Of a stretch of 64,000 bases of DNA, positions 1-12,277 are shown in pieces. A model generated the notes under the pieces. The model was given only the letters and a program-made list of their open reading frames with translations. It searched no databases and was not told the DNA's origin. Made by a program: the position numbers and the translations under genes. This DNA is from Siphonodentalium dalli. Taxonomy: Eukaryota > Mollusca > Scaphopoda > Gadilida > Siphonodentaliidae. Every line of letters begins with the position of its first letter. The stretch's first letter is position 1. Where the stretch lies: NCBI GenBank assembly GCA_032622095.1, contig CP136062.1:14599710-14663709 (forward strand). Direction: 5' to 3'.

Positions 1-1399
1 GCTAGATTCCATTCCTTATGAAACATTGAAGTGTAATGCGGTGAAACCAGTTTTACATACCTTATTTAACTACATTTTTGACACAGGGATTATACCGTCA
101 ATATGGAGGCAATCTGTTATATCCCCAATACCCAAAGATAAAAGTCTTGACCCTAGAATTCCACTAAATTACAGAGGAATATCACTGCAACCTACCACTA
201 GTAAGCTGTATAACAGCATTTTGAACAATCGTTTAAGCGAATACTTCGAAATGAACAATGTCCTGGTAGATGAGCAAAATGGTTTCAGACCAAAACGATC
301 GTGTTTAGACAATATATTCATATTATCGACTCTTGTATAAAGGAGTAAATCTGAGATTTTCACTACCTTTATTGACTTCAGTAAAGCTTTTTATTGCGTT
401 GATAGGGATATATTGCTATACAGACTCCTTAAATGTGGAGTTGATGGCAACATGTACCAATCAATACAAAGTATGTATCAAAGTACTTTTGCACGTCAAA
501 TGAGTTTACTTGTAAAACTGGAGTGAAATAGGGTGACAGTCTATTCGTCTACGCTCTTTAATATTTTTGTCAACGATTTAGCATCGGAAGTTAAAAATCT
601 TGAATGTGGCGTCAAACTGGATGATACTATGATTTCCGTACTACTATATGCAGATGACATAATGATTATTTCTGAAAATGAACTAAATATGGAAAAAATG
701 TTGAAAGTTGTTAATAATTGGTGTAAAAAATGGCGTATGACAATTAATATTGATAAAACAAAAATCGGTCCATTTTAGAAAGAAAAGTGTTGATAGGACT
801 CCATATGTTTTCAGTATTGGAAATCAAGTCATTGAAATGGTTGAGCAATATAAATTTCTTGGAATTGTTTTTCATGAACATGGGAGTTTTTATACCACTG
901 CAGAGATACTTGCTAAATCAGCAAGTAGAGCCCTAGGTGCCTTAATATCAAAAATCCATCCATATAGGGAAGCTGGCTTTGAAACTTTCAAAAACCTCTA
1001 TATTCATTGTGTTTGTCCCATCATGGATTATGCTTCAGCAGTATGGGGTCATAATAAATATACCACTCTAGATATGGTGCAAAATCGAGCTTTCAGATAT
1101 TTCTTAGGGGTTCACCGATTCTGTCCCTTACTTGCGGTTAATGGAGACATCGGATTAAAATCGAATATTAATCGCCGATGGGTAAATCAAATCCGGTTTT
1201 GGAATTATTTGGTTCAATTAGAAGATGGCAGAATTATAAAAAAAAGTTTTCTTATGGGACCGCAGACATAATACAAATGGCTGGTGCACATCCGTCCTAA
1301 AGGTCCTCTCAGAAGCTAATATGCAACAGAAATACGATAGCTTGGAAACTTGTAACATCTCAGATTTAGAAGACGAACTTGAGAAATCACATGAGGAAT
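1..1399 (+). pseudogene. Non-LTR retrotransposon (LINE) reverse transcriptase, broken, left part
   Basis: Decayed reverse transcriptase of a LINE whose start lies before the window. The first frame (26-340) carries the region before the catalytic motifs, with YRGISL and DEQNGFRPKRS. A frame change near 340-350 leads to FIDFSKAF (about 367-390), which is motif A. A stop near 525-531 precedes LFNIFVNDL and the YADD catalytic box (about 648-659) in the frame of 533-778. After another shift, 750-1271 continues through FLGIVF and the thumb region, including MDYASAVWGH. At least three frame breaks show it is dead. The coding sequence resumes after the inserted pearl element, at 3613. The clade cannot be assigned by eye. 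Confidence 0.9.
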
Positions 1400-3612
1400 G
1401 AAAGTGTCAATGACACTGTAGCTCAACTTGGAAAGGGAATAATTTAATGTATTACAGTCAATGGAGCGATTAGGAATGTGGAAAGTTGAATGTCTAATAC
1501 TAGTTTATAGACATGAAGAGAAAAGTAAAATCCAAGATGGCTGCTGGTGGCCATGTTTTCGGCCGAATGACCCCAAAATGAGTCGTTCCCATCTACATGT
1601 CATCGTTAACATCCATGATAAATTTCATGATGATCAGACGAACAGTACAACCTGTGGCCCATGCTAATGGATTAAATTTTGAAATCCAAGATGGCCACTG
1701 GCGGCCATCTTTTTTCTCCGAATGACCCCAAAATGACTCGTCCCATCTACATTCCAATTTCAACAGCCATGACAAATTTTATGATGATCAGACTAAAGGT
1801 ACAACCTGTAGCCCGTGCTAAAGGATTTAGTCATACAAAGAGTAAAATCCAAGATGGCTGCTGGCGGCCATCTTTTTTCTCCGAATGACCCCAAAATGAC
1901 TCGTCCCATCTACATTCCAATTTCAACAGCCATGACAAATTTTATGATGATCAGACTAAAGGTACAACCTGTAGCCCGTGCTAAAGGATTTAGTCATACA
2001 AAGAGTAAAATCCAAGATGGCTGCTGGCGACCATGTTTTTTGCCCGAATTACCCCAAAATTACTCGTTCCCATCTACATGTCATTGTTAACATCCATGAA
2101 AAATTTTATGATGATCAGACTAAAGGTACGACCTGCAGCCCATGCTAAAGAATTTAGTCATACAAAGAGTAAAATCCAAGATGGCTGCTGGCGGCCATGT
2201 TTTTTGGTCGATTGACCCCAAAATTACTCGTTCCCATCTACATGTCAATATTATCATCCATGATAAATTTCATGATGATCAGACGAACAGTACGACCTGT
2301 GGCCCGTGCTAATGGAATAAATTTTGAAATCCAAGATGGCCGCTGGTGGCCATGTTTTTTGTCCGAATGACCCCAAAATGACTCGTTCCCATCTACATTC
2401 CAATTTCAACAGCCATGACAAATTTTATGATGATCAGACTAAAGGTACGACCTGTAGCACGTGCTAAAGGATTTAGTCATACAAAGAGTAAAATCCAAGA
2501 TGGCTGCTGGCAGCCATGTTTTTTGGCCGAATGACCCCAAAATGACTCGTTCCCATCAACATGTCATTATTAACATTCTTGACAAATTTTATGATGATCA
2601 GACTAAAAGTAGGACCTGTAGCCCATGCTAAAGGATTTAGTCATACAAAGAGTAAAATCCAAGATGGCTGCTGGCGACCATGTTTTTTGGCCGAATGGCC
2701 CCAAAATTACTCGTTTCCATCTACATGTCATTGTTAATATCCATGACAAATTTTATGATGATCAGACTAAAGGTACGACCTGCAGCCCGTGCTAAAGAAT
2801 TTAGTCATACAAAGAGTAAAATCCAAGATGGCTGCTGGCGGCCATGTTTTTTGGTCGAATGACCCCAAAATTACTCGTTCCCATCTACATGTCAATATTA
2901 ACATCCATGACAAATTTCATGATGATCAGACAAACAGTACGACCTGTGGCCCGTGCTAATGGATTAAATTTTGAAATCCAAGATGGCCACTGGCGGCCAT
3001 GTTTTTTGTCTGAATGACCCCAAAATGACTCGTTCCCATCTACATTCCAATTTCAACAGCCATGACAAATTTTATGATGATCAGACTAAAGGTACGACCT
3101 GTAGCCCGTGCTAAAGGATTTAGTCATACAAAGAGTAAAATCCAAGATGGCTGCTGGCAGCCATGTTTTTTGGCCGAATGACCCCAAAATGACTCGTTCC
3201 CATCTACATGTCATTATTAACATTCTTGACAAATTTTATGATGATCAGACTAAAAGTACGACCTGTAGCCCGTGCTAAAGGATTTAGTCATACAAAGAGT
3301 AAAATCCAAGATGGCTGCTGGCGGCCTTGTTTTTTGGCCGAATGACCCCAAAATTACTCGTTCCCATCTACATGTCAATATTAACATCCATGACAAATTT
3401 CATGACAATAAGACAAACAGTACGGCCTGTAGCCTGTGCTAATGGATTGTATTTTGAAATCCAAAATTTCATAATAATCGGACCAAAGGTACGAACTGTA
3501 GCCCGTGCTAAAGGAAATTGTTGATGAATCACGCACACACACACACACACGCACGACGGATACCAAGCCATGGCAATAGCTCAAACTTTACAAAGTAAAG
3601 TTGAGCTAAAAA
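1400..3612 (+). mobile_element. pearl-type (HINE-like) element 1, complete
   Basis: The 5' end has the palindrome GTGTCAATGACAC (1404-1416) followed by the subterminal repeat GTAGCTCAACTT (1418-1429). About 13 tandem units of 154-164 bp follow, each beginning near AAATCCAAGATGGC. Then come a CA-repeat tract (about 3531-3552) and a terminal hairpin (3577-3608) whose right arm AAGTTGAGCTA is the inverse of the 5' subterminal repeat, and finally AAAAA. This is the architecture of bivalve pearl elements and of Helentron-associated non-autonomous elements. It lies inside a LINE whose homology resumes on the far side, so it inserted after the LINE. Short ORFs of 60-90 codons in the array are by-products of the repeat. 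Confidence 0.9.
1527..3470 (+). repeat. Tandem array of ~160-bp units with a 647-bp higher-order period
   Basis: Unit starts fall at about 1531, 1685, 1848, 2011, 2175, 2330, 2494, 2658, 2822, 2977, 3140 and 3304. Four unit subtypes, told apart by the text after CATCTACAT (TCCAATTTC, GTCATTATT, GTCATTGTT, GTCAATATT), recur in order, so 2330-2976 repeats at 2977. The same 647-bp offset links equivalent points at 2033, 2680 and 3327. Confidence 0.85.
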
Positions 3613-4291
3613 TGGCTGACAAGTTTAGAATATGTTCCGAAATTACGCACATACAAGATATTTAAAAATAAATTTGAAACCAAGTCCTATGTTTCTATGA
3701 ACTTGAGTCGATCACATCGCTCGATATTAGCACAATTTAGATGTGCTATTCTTCCATTAAGAATTGAAATCGGTCGATTCCGGAATAAAAAAGTCAGAGA
3801 ACGCACCTGTCTCATGTGCAACTTGAACAAAGATGAAGATGAAAAACATCTTCTCTTGATATGTCCATTCTATAAAGAACTTAGAAATACACTTTTAGTG
3901 TCGATACACGACAGAATATCAGATCTTATAGAACACAATTTAGTTGATACAGCACTGACCGAAATTGTTAACACCCACCCCCGAAAATTAGCAAAATACC
4001 TTGACGCTGCCTTCAATAAAAGAAAAAACTTACAAAAAATCAGAATGATACTTTAAAAAATATATATATATATATTAAATATTTCTGAAAGGGTTACATT
4101 ACACACATATATATATTTTATATTTTATTCCTGAGATGATCAACAGTTCGACCGTACATGCGGTTTATAAACATTTTAACATGACATATAGGTCCTTCAG
4201 GCCGTGTGCGAATTGTTATTGATGTATAATATTTGTATAATTTGTAATCAAGCACATGTCACGAAAATAAATGATACAACAACAACAACAA
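3613..4291 (+). pseudogene. LINE 3' part: C-terminal zinc knuckle, 3' UTR and (ACA)n tail
   Basis: Continuation of the LINE split by the pearl insertion. The frame through 3697-4056 ends the polyprotein with a C-x2-C-x8-H-x4-C type knuckle (CLMCNLNKDEDEKHLLLIC, about 3814-3870), followed by helical sequence up to the stop at 4054-4056. The A/T-rich 3' UTR ends in AATAAATGAT followed by an ACA repeat (about 4273-4291), a typical short-repeat LINE tail. Upstream of 3697 the homology reaches back to about 3640, where the text after the inserted element resumes. Confidence 0.85.
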
Positions 4292-4552
4292 CCTTTTCAG
4301 GACAACAGTGAATAATGTTCGGAATATATGTGAAAAATCTACATTTTACCAACTTCGGTTGCCATTTTGCAAGCCATCTTCAGCAATATTGTCATACCTC
4401 AGTGTGACACAGTTAGCACATATCAAAACAATAAAGGCAGTTGATACCGAATATAGTTCCATTTTACTTTTAAATGAAAATGTCAATGACACTGTAGCTC
4501 AACTTTGTAAAGAAGATAATTTTTTTGTGATGAACAATGAATAGAGAGATTA
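4292..4552 (+). repeat. Spacer with an isolated pearl 5' end
   Basis: Between the LINE tail and pearl element 2 lies about 260 bp without a supported gene. At 4475-4507 there is a single 5' terminus of the pearl type (palindrome with one changed base, then TGTAGCTCAACTT) that is not followed by an array. It is a truncated or aborted copy. The 78-codon ORF over it (4308-4544) has no recognisable domain. Confidence 0.6.
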
Positions 4553-7447
4553 ATGAAAGTGTCAATGACACTGTAGCTCAACTTGGAAAGGGAATAATTT
4601 AATATATTACAGTCAATGGAGCGATTAGGAATGTGGAAAGTTGAATGTCTAATACTAGTTTATAGACATGAAGAGAAAAGTAAAATCCAAGATGGCTGCT
4701 GGCGGCCATGTTTTCAGCCGAATGACCCCAAAATGAGTCGTTCCCAACTACATGTCATCGTTAACATCAATGACAAATTTTATGACGATCAGACTAAAGG
4801 TACGACCTGTGGCCCGTGCTAATGGATTAAATTTTGAAATCCAAGATGGCCACTGGCGGCCATGTTTTTTGTCCGAATGACCCCGAAATCAGACTAAAGG
4901 TACGACCTGTAGCCCGTGGTAAAGGATTTAGTCATACAAAGAGTAAAATCCAAGTTGGCTGCTGGCGGCCATGTTTTTTGGCCAAAAAACCCCAAAATGA
5001 CTCGTTCCCATCTACATGTCATTATTAACATTCATGACAAATTTTATGATGATCAGACTAAAGGTACAACCTGTAGCCCGTGCTAAAGGATTTAGTCATA
5101 CAAAGAGTAAAATCCAAGATGGCTGCTGGCGACCATGTTTTTTGGCCGATTGACCCCAAAATTACTCGTTCCCATCTACATGTCAATATTAACATCCATG
5201 ACAAATTTCATGATGATCAGACGAACAGTACGACCTGTGGCCCGTGCTAATGGATTAAATTTTGAAATCCAAGATGGCTGCTAGTGGCCATGTTTTTTGT
5301 CCGAATGACCCCAAAATGACTCGTTCCCATTTACATTCCAATTTCAACAGCCATGAAAATTTTTATGATGATCAGACTAAAGGTACGACCTGTAGCCCGT
5401 GCTAAAGGATTTAGTCATACAAAGAGTAAAATCCAAGATGGCTGCTGGCGGCCATGTTTTTTGGCCGAATGACCCCAAAATGACTCGTTCCCATCTACAT
5501 GTCATTATTAACATTCATGACAAATTTTATGATGATCAGACTAAAGATACAACCTGTAGCCCGTGCTAAAGGATTTAGTCATACAAAGAGTAAAATCCAA
5601 GATGGCTGCTGGCGGCCATGTTTTTGGCCAAATGACACCCAAAATTACTCGTTCCCATCTACATGTCAATATTAACATCCATGACAAATTTCATGATGAT
5701 CAGACGAACAGTACTAACTGTGGCCCGTGCTAATGGATTAAATTTTTAAATGCAAGATGGCTGCTGGCGGCCATGTTTTTTGTCCGAATGACCCCAAAAT
5801 GACTCGTTCCCATCTACATTCCAATTTCAACAGCCATGACAAATTTTATGATGATCAGACTAAATGTACGACCTGTAGCCTGTGCTAAAGGATTTAGTCA
5901 TACAAAGAGTAAAATCCAAGATGGCTGCTGGCAACCATGTTTTTTGGCCGAATGACCCCAAAATTACTCGTTCCCATCTACATGTCAATATTATCATCCA
6001 TGACAAATTTCATGATGATCAGACAAACAGTACGACCTGTGGCCCGTGCTAATGGATTAAATTTTGAAATCCAAGATGGCCGCTGGCGGCCATGTTTTTT
6101 GTCCGAATGACCCCAAAATGACTCGTTCCCATCTACATTCCAATATCAAATTTTATGATGATCAGACCAAAGGTACGACCTGTAGCCCATGCTAAAGGAT
6201 TTAGTCATACAAAGAGTAAAATCCAAGATGGCTGCTGGCGGCCATGTTTTTTGGCCGAATGACCCCAAAATGACTCGTTCCCATCTACATGTGATTATTA
6301 ACATTATTGACAAATTTTATGATGATCAGACTAAAAGTAGGACCTGTAGCCCGTGCTAAAGGATTTAGTCATGCAAAGAGTAAAATCCAAGACGGCTGCT
6401 GGCGGCCATGTTTTTTGGCCGAATGACCCCAAAATGACTCGTTCCAATCTACATGTCATTGTTAACATCCATGACAAATTTTATGATGATCAGACTAAAG
6501 GTACGACCTGTAGCCCGTGCTAAAGAATTTAGTCATACAAAGAGTAAAATCCAAGATGGCTGCTGGCGGCCATGTTTTTGGGCCGAATGACCCCAAAATA
6601 ACTCGTTCCCATCTACATGTCAATATTAACATCCATGACAAATTTCATGATGATCAGACGAACAGTGCGACCTGTGGCCCGTGCTAATGGATTGAATTTT
6701 GAAAACAAAGATGGCCACTGGCGGCCATGTTTGTTGTCCGAATGACCCCAAAATGACTCGTTCCCATCTACATTCCAATTTCAACAGCCATGACAAATTT
6801 CATGATTATCAGACTAAAGGTATGACCTGTAGCCCGTGCTAAAGGATTTAGTCATACAAAGAGTAAAATCCAAGATGGCTGCTGGCGGCCATGTTTTTTG
6901 CCCGAATAACCCAAAAATGACTCATTCCCATCTACATGTCATTGTTAACATCCATGACAAATTTTATGATGATCTGACTAAAGGTACGACCTGTAGCCCG
7001 TGCTAAAGGATTTAGTCATGCAAAGAGTAAAATCTAAGATGGCTGCTGGCGGCCATGTTTTTTGGCCGAATGACCCCAAAATTACTCGTTCCCATCTACA
7101 TGTCAATATTAACATCCATGACAAATTTCATGACGATCAGACGAACAGTACGGCCTGTAGCCCGTGCTAATGGATTGAATTATGAAATCTAAGATGGCCG
7201 CTGGCGGCCATGTTTTTTTTCCGAATGACCCCAAAATGAATCATTCCGGTACAAATGTTGATGTCAACAGCTATGACAAATTTCATAATGATCCGATCAA
7301 AGGTACGACCTGTAGCCTCTATTGTTGACGCCTTACGTACACACGCACACACGCGCACACGCACACACGTACACACGTACACACGGACGACGGACGACAA
7401 AGCCATGGCAATAGCTCAAACTTTACAAAGTAAAGTTGAGCTAAAAA
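4553..7447 (+). mobile_element. pearl-type element 2, complete
   Basis: The palindrome GTGTCAATGACAC lies at 4559-4571. The following 120 bp is nearly identical to element 1. About 16 units of ~160 bp run from 4680 to about 7310, then ACAC/ACGC microsatellite (7336-7386) and the terminal hairpin (7412-7443) with AAAAA. Subtype order again follows the four-unit higher-order pattern, with local deletions (for example near 4885). Confidence 0.9.
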
Positions 7448-9032
7448 GGAGTGTAAAAAATTAGCAGTAAAGGATTTAGTCATACACAGAGTAAAATCCA
7501 AGATGGCAGCTGGCGGCCATGTTTTATGGCCGAATGACCCCAAGATGACTCTTTCCCATCTACATTCCAATTTCAACAGCCATGAAAAATTTCAGGATGA
7601 TCAGACTAAAGGTACGAACTGTAGCCCGTGCTAAAGGATTTAGTCATACAAAGAGTAAAATCCAAGATGGCTGCTGGTTGCCATGTTTTTGGCCAAAGGA
7701 CCCCAAAATGACTCGTTCCCATCTACATGTCATTGTTAACATCCATGACAAATTTTATGATGATCAGACTAAAGGTACGACCTGTAGCCTGTGCTAAAGG
7801 ATTTAGTCATACAAAGAGTAAAATCCAAGATGGGTGCTGGCGGCCATGTTTTTTGGCGGAATGACCCCAAAATTAATCGTTCCCATCTACATGTAAATAT
7901 TAACATCCATGACAAATTTCATGATGATCAGACGAACAGTACGACCTGTGGCCCTTGCTAATTAATTAAATTTTGAAATCAAAGATGGCTGCTGGCGGCC
8001 ATGTTTTTTGTCGGAATGACCCCAAAATGACTCGTTCCCATCTACATGCCATTGTTAACATCAATGACAAATTTTATGATGATCAGACTGAAGGTACGAC
8101 CTGTAGCCCGTGCTAAAGGATTTAATCATACAAAGAGTAAAAACCAAGATGGCTGCTGGCGGCCATGTTTTTTGGCCGAATGACCCCAAAATTACTCGTT
8201 CCCATCTACATGCCAATATTAACATCCATGACAAATTTCATGATGATAAGACGAACAGTACGACCTGTGGCCCGTGCTAATGAATTAAATTTTGAAATCA
8301 AAGATGGCTGCTGGCGGCCATGTTTTTTGTCGGAATGACCCCAAAATGACTCGTTCCCATCTACATTCCAATTTCAACAGCCATGACAAATTTTATGATG
8401 ATCAGACTAAAGGTACGACCTGTAGCCCGTGCTAAACGATTTAGTCGTACAAAAAGTAAAATCCAAGATGGCTGCTGGTGGCCATGTTTTTTGCCCGAAT
8501 GACCCAAAAAGACTCGTTCCAATCTACATGTCATTGTTAACATCCATGACAAATTTTATGATGATACGACCAAAGATACGACCTGTAGCCCGTGTCAAAG
8601 GATTTAGTCATGCGAAGAGTAAAATCTAAGATGGCTGCCGGTGGCCATGTTTTTTGGCCAAATGACCCCAGAAAAACTCGTTCCCATCTACATGTCAATA
8701 TTAACATCCATGACAAATTTCATGACAATAAGACGAATAGTACGGCCTGTAGCCCACGCTAATGGATTGAATTTTGAAATCCAAGATGGCCGATGGCAGC
8801 CATGTTTTTATTCCGAATGACCCAAAAATGACTCGTTCCCATCTACATGTCAATGTCAACATCCATGACAAATTTCATAATAATGGGACCAAAGGTACGA
8901 ACTGTAGCCCGTGCTAAAGGAAATTGTTGACGAATCACACACGTACACACGCATACACGCACACACACACAGGCGACGGATACCAAGCCATGGCAATAGC
9001 TCAAACTTTACAAAGTAAAGTTGAGCTAAAAA
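7448..9032 (+). mobile_element. pearl-type element 3, lacking its 5' end
   Basis: Directly after the 3' AAAAA of element 2 the ~160-bp array starts again (from about 7465) with no 5' palindrome. It runs for roughly ten units to a CA-rich tract (8936-8972) and the standard hairpin (8997-9028) plus AAAAA. The head-to-tail junction suggests a tandem or read-through copy rather than an independent insertion. Confidence 0.85.
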
Positions 9033-9969
9033 TGGTTCAAACCTGAATAGTGAATTTTTGCCGATTTTGATGTCAAGTTTGTGACATAAAAATTCGATTA
9101 ATTATGGTGATTTCAGTGGTTAAAATAGTAACAATTAACCAATATGCATCAGAAATGTTAGTATTCAATACTTATAAGACAGAATAGTCAATTGTGTGTG
9201 TTAACCATAACTTGTAAGCAGTTGCATAGTACGCTGGGGCAATATTTACCATTTTTCATATGTTGGTTGCCATTTTGGCAGCCATTTTGAGCCAAAGTGA
9301 CAATTTTTATAAATTTGAGTTGGAATATCCATAAAAATAGAAAGCATCATTTACATTGCGCAGTTCTTCCAATTTCGTGATGAAATATGACTAGAATCCC
9401 AATGGTGATATTTTGTGATATGTTATACCGCGTTCTGTAAAAATCGAATTTTTGAGTGATCGGAAGGGGTTGGGACCCCATGGATGGCATATTTAATTGC
9501 TTCAAAGGTCATTTAACATGCTAAATACAAAATAAAGTCACAATTCTCAACCAGTTCCAAACAGCAGAAACTTATCTTAAAAATAATAGTAAAAAACGTA
9601 AAAACAATTCACTTCCGGCCACCATTTTGGCTGCCATCTTGGACAGGGAATTCCAATTTTGGCACAGAAAGGTGGCGTTATGTCTTAGCTTTACAAATAT
9701 ATATACATGTGTATATATATGACAAGATTTTCTCACTATAATTGCATAAAACTAACTTAACAGAAATGGCAGCCATCTTGGATGCCATCTTGAATTACAA
9801 AAAATGCTCAAAGCGGATTTTAGCTGATTTTGGATATGTTATAGAGGATATATTCCTCTTCAAAATGGTATACAAACCAACTTAGTTCAAATTTCTTCTA
9901 GGTCAAACCTTTTATCGACCAGACTATAGCTGTTGGTACCTGGCATGTGTCTGACAGTCCCTATAAAAT
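9033..9969. other. Stretch without a recognisable gene
   Basis: AT-rich sequence between the pearl arrays and the host gene. It contains several old copies of phrases such as GCCATCTTGG and GCCATTTTGG (9272-9290, 9620-9645, 9765-9795) and a short TATATACATGTGTATATA palindrome (about 9700-9722). It may contain or follow a 3' exon of the minus-strand gene, but no convincing exon was found. Confidence 0.5.
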
Positions 9970-10001
9970 TTAATCCAGAAAAGAAGAAAACATGAAATTA
10001 C

Positions 10002-10445
10002 CTGAGACTATAGATCCATCATACACGAGATTGTATGAACTCAGAACCTTCATTTCCTCTGTCAAACTCCAGTCAATGGAAGCAAACGTCTCTTTAGAAA
10101 TATAAAGCTTGATTTCCTTCAAGCTTTTAAAATTGGCTGGTGCTGGCTTTATGCCATTGATGCTGAGCAGGATATGTTTGAAAACTTTCCGCAACGGCCA
10201 TGATGGAATATTAACCAGAATTGATAACGTTTTTCTTTTGTTTGACTCAGCAAATACACAGCAAGCGTTGACAAGATTTTGCATCTCTTTCTTTGCAGCA
10301 TTGTTCTTAGATTCATTAAATTTTTTGCAATCTTGCCAGGTTGGATAGCCCACAACCAGAACTTGAGTTCCATATTTGGTGTCGAAACTCTCATAAGTTT
10401 TCTGAGTAAGGCGCTTTCTTCCTTTAATTTCTTTGTGTATCTCAA
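10002..10445 (-). CDS. Internal exon: second half of a divergent macrodomain (PARP9/10/14-like gene)
   Basis: Exon of the minus-strand gene whose large exon lies at 12278-14632. The acceptor reads TATATTTCAG, the exon opens TTGAGATACA, and the exon closes at CAG|GTAATT. It is 444 nt, entering and leaving in phase 1, which matches the donor of the preceding exon. The translated piece (about 148 residues) contains KKEMQNLVNAC, ILVNIPSW, and then NFKSLKEIKLYISKETF, which resembles the last strand and helix of a macrodomain. A classic glycine-rich ADP-ribose loop is not obvious, so binding or hydrolase activity is doubtful. Later exons are not found in this window. The family assignment is inference from fold-like patterns. 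Confidence 0.65.
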
Positions 10446-12277
10446 CTGAAATATATAGCATTATTATTTATTTTAGGATTATTTATATAGGATATATAGG
10501 CATAACTTTTTCATTTAATCAGTTGATGGTAAACTCGTATATGTATATTAATTCAATTTGAATAAAAGGTTGCAGACCCCACATCTCCCGAATCGAAGAT
10601 GCTTTTTTGGACATTGGCTTTTTTTTTAAACAAAGAATTCATATTCTGGCAAAATTTGACTCAAACTTGATGTTGACCTGCATGTTCTCAAAGATGAGCC
10701 ACTCACCAAATATCAAGAGAATATTTTGAAGAATGCTCAATTTATCATTGAGACAATGCAAATTTTATTTATAAATGGAATAAAATAGAACTTGACCTAG
10801 GCCTGCCGCTTCTCAAATCGTACCAAATATAAAGAAATTCTGTTGAATATTGCTCAAGTTACCATGCGTACAACATGAAAACAGCGATTCTAAGTCTAAT
10901 AAAAGTGTCAATGACACTGTAGCTCAACTTAAGTAGGAGAATAATTTAATGGTTGACAGTAAATTGAGGGATGTGGTCTGTAGGGTGTGCCAAAGGATTT
11001 AGTGATGCAAAGAATAAATTCTAAAATGGCCACCGGCGGCCATGATTTTTTTGCCAAATGACCCTAAAATGACTCATTCCCATCTACATGTCAATGTCAA
11101 CATCCATGACAAATTTCATAAAGATCAAAGAAACAGATTGGTCTATAATCCATGCTAATGGATTTTGCAGAAATATTTATTCATACAAAGAGTAAAATCC
11201 AAAATGGCCATTGGTGGCCATATTTTTTTGCCGATGCAAGGAGTAAAATCCAACATGGCTGACGGCGGCCATGTTTTTTGCCGAATGATCCTAAAATGAC
11301 TCGTTCCCATCTACATGTAAATGTCAACATTCATGACAAATTTTATGATGATCAGACAAACAGTACGGCCTGTAGCCCGCGCCAATGGATTCAAATTTGA
11401 AATCCAAGATGGCCACCAGACGCCATGTTTTTTGGCCGAATGACCCCAAAATGACTCTTTCCCATCCTCATGTCAATGTCAACATTCACGACAAATTTCA
11501 TAAAGATCAGACCAAAGATACGACCTGTAGCCCGCGCCAAAGTATTTAGTGATGCAAAGAGTAAAATCCAAGATGGCTGACAGTGGCCATGTTTTTTGGC
11601 CAAATGACCCCAAAATGACTCGTTCCCATCTAGAGGTCGCCCCGATGATCCATATGAAGTTTAGTGATGATCGAATCAGAGATGTGGTCTGTAGGATGTG
11701 TCAAAGGATTTAGTGATGCAAAGAGTAAAATCCAAGATGGCCACCAGCGGCCATGTTTTTGGTCGAATGATCCTAAAATGACTCATTCCCATCTACATGT
11801 AAATGTCAACATTCATGACAAATTTTATGATGATCAAACAAACAGTACGGCCTGTAGGCCGCGCCAATGGATTTAATTTTGAAATCCAAGATGGCCACCA
11901 GCGGCCATGTTTTTTGGCCAAATGACCCCAAAATGACTCGTTCCCATCTACATGTCAATGTCAACATTCATGACAAATTTCATAAAGATCAGACCAAAGA
12001 TACGACCTGTAGCCCGTGCCAAAGGTAATAGTTGACAGACGCACACACAGACGACGGACGCCAACCCATGGCAATAGCTCAAACTTACAAAGTAAGTTGA
12101 GTTAATAAATGTCGGCTGCATGTGCACCGATAAATTCAAATATGAAATCAAAGATGGCTGTTGGTGACCATCTTTTTTAACAAATTGTAACAGACATAAG
12201 GACAGGAAGATGAACAAGCCAATTCTGATATAGTCTTGGCCAATAATGTTGTTTAATATATATCTACATGTACTTAC
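10446..12277 (-). other. Intron of the KH/macrodomain gene, containing pearl element 4
   Basis: Bounded by a GTAAGT donor (reverse complement of 12272-12277) and a TTTCAG acceptor at 10446-10451. About 1.2 kb of its 1.8 kb is the pearl element at 10900-12104. The rest (10446-10899) is AT-rich with no gene or motif seen. Confidence 0.7.
10900..12104 (+). mobile_element. pearl-type element 4, short and diverged, inside an intron
   Basis: 5' palindrome GTGTCAATGACAC at 10905-10917 and the subterminal repeat GTAGCTCAACTT after it. Only about six array units follow, more diverged than in elements 1-3 (for example GATGTGGTCTGTAGG variants). A short ACGCACACACAG tract (about 12039-12050) and a hairpin at 12075-12104 ending GAGTTA close it. 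It lies antisense to the host gene in which it sits. Confidence 0.85.

Noticed and set aside
1461-8629. Many 60-90 codon ORFs with the shared text TNFMMIRLKVRPVARAKGFSHTK
   Set aside because: They are translations of the tandem pearl units and recur with the repeat period; changes between copies do not favour protein conservation.
10149-10445. Overlapping 98-codon minus-strand frame in the macrodomain exon
   Set aside because: The other frame matches the splice phase of the upstream exon and gives the macrodomain-like end; this one does not.
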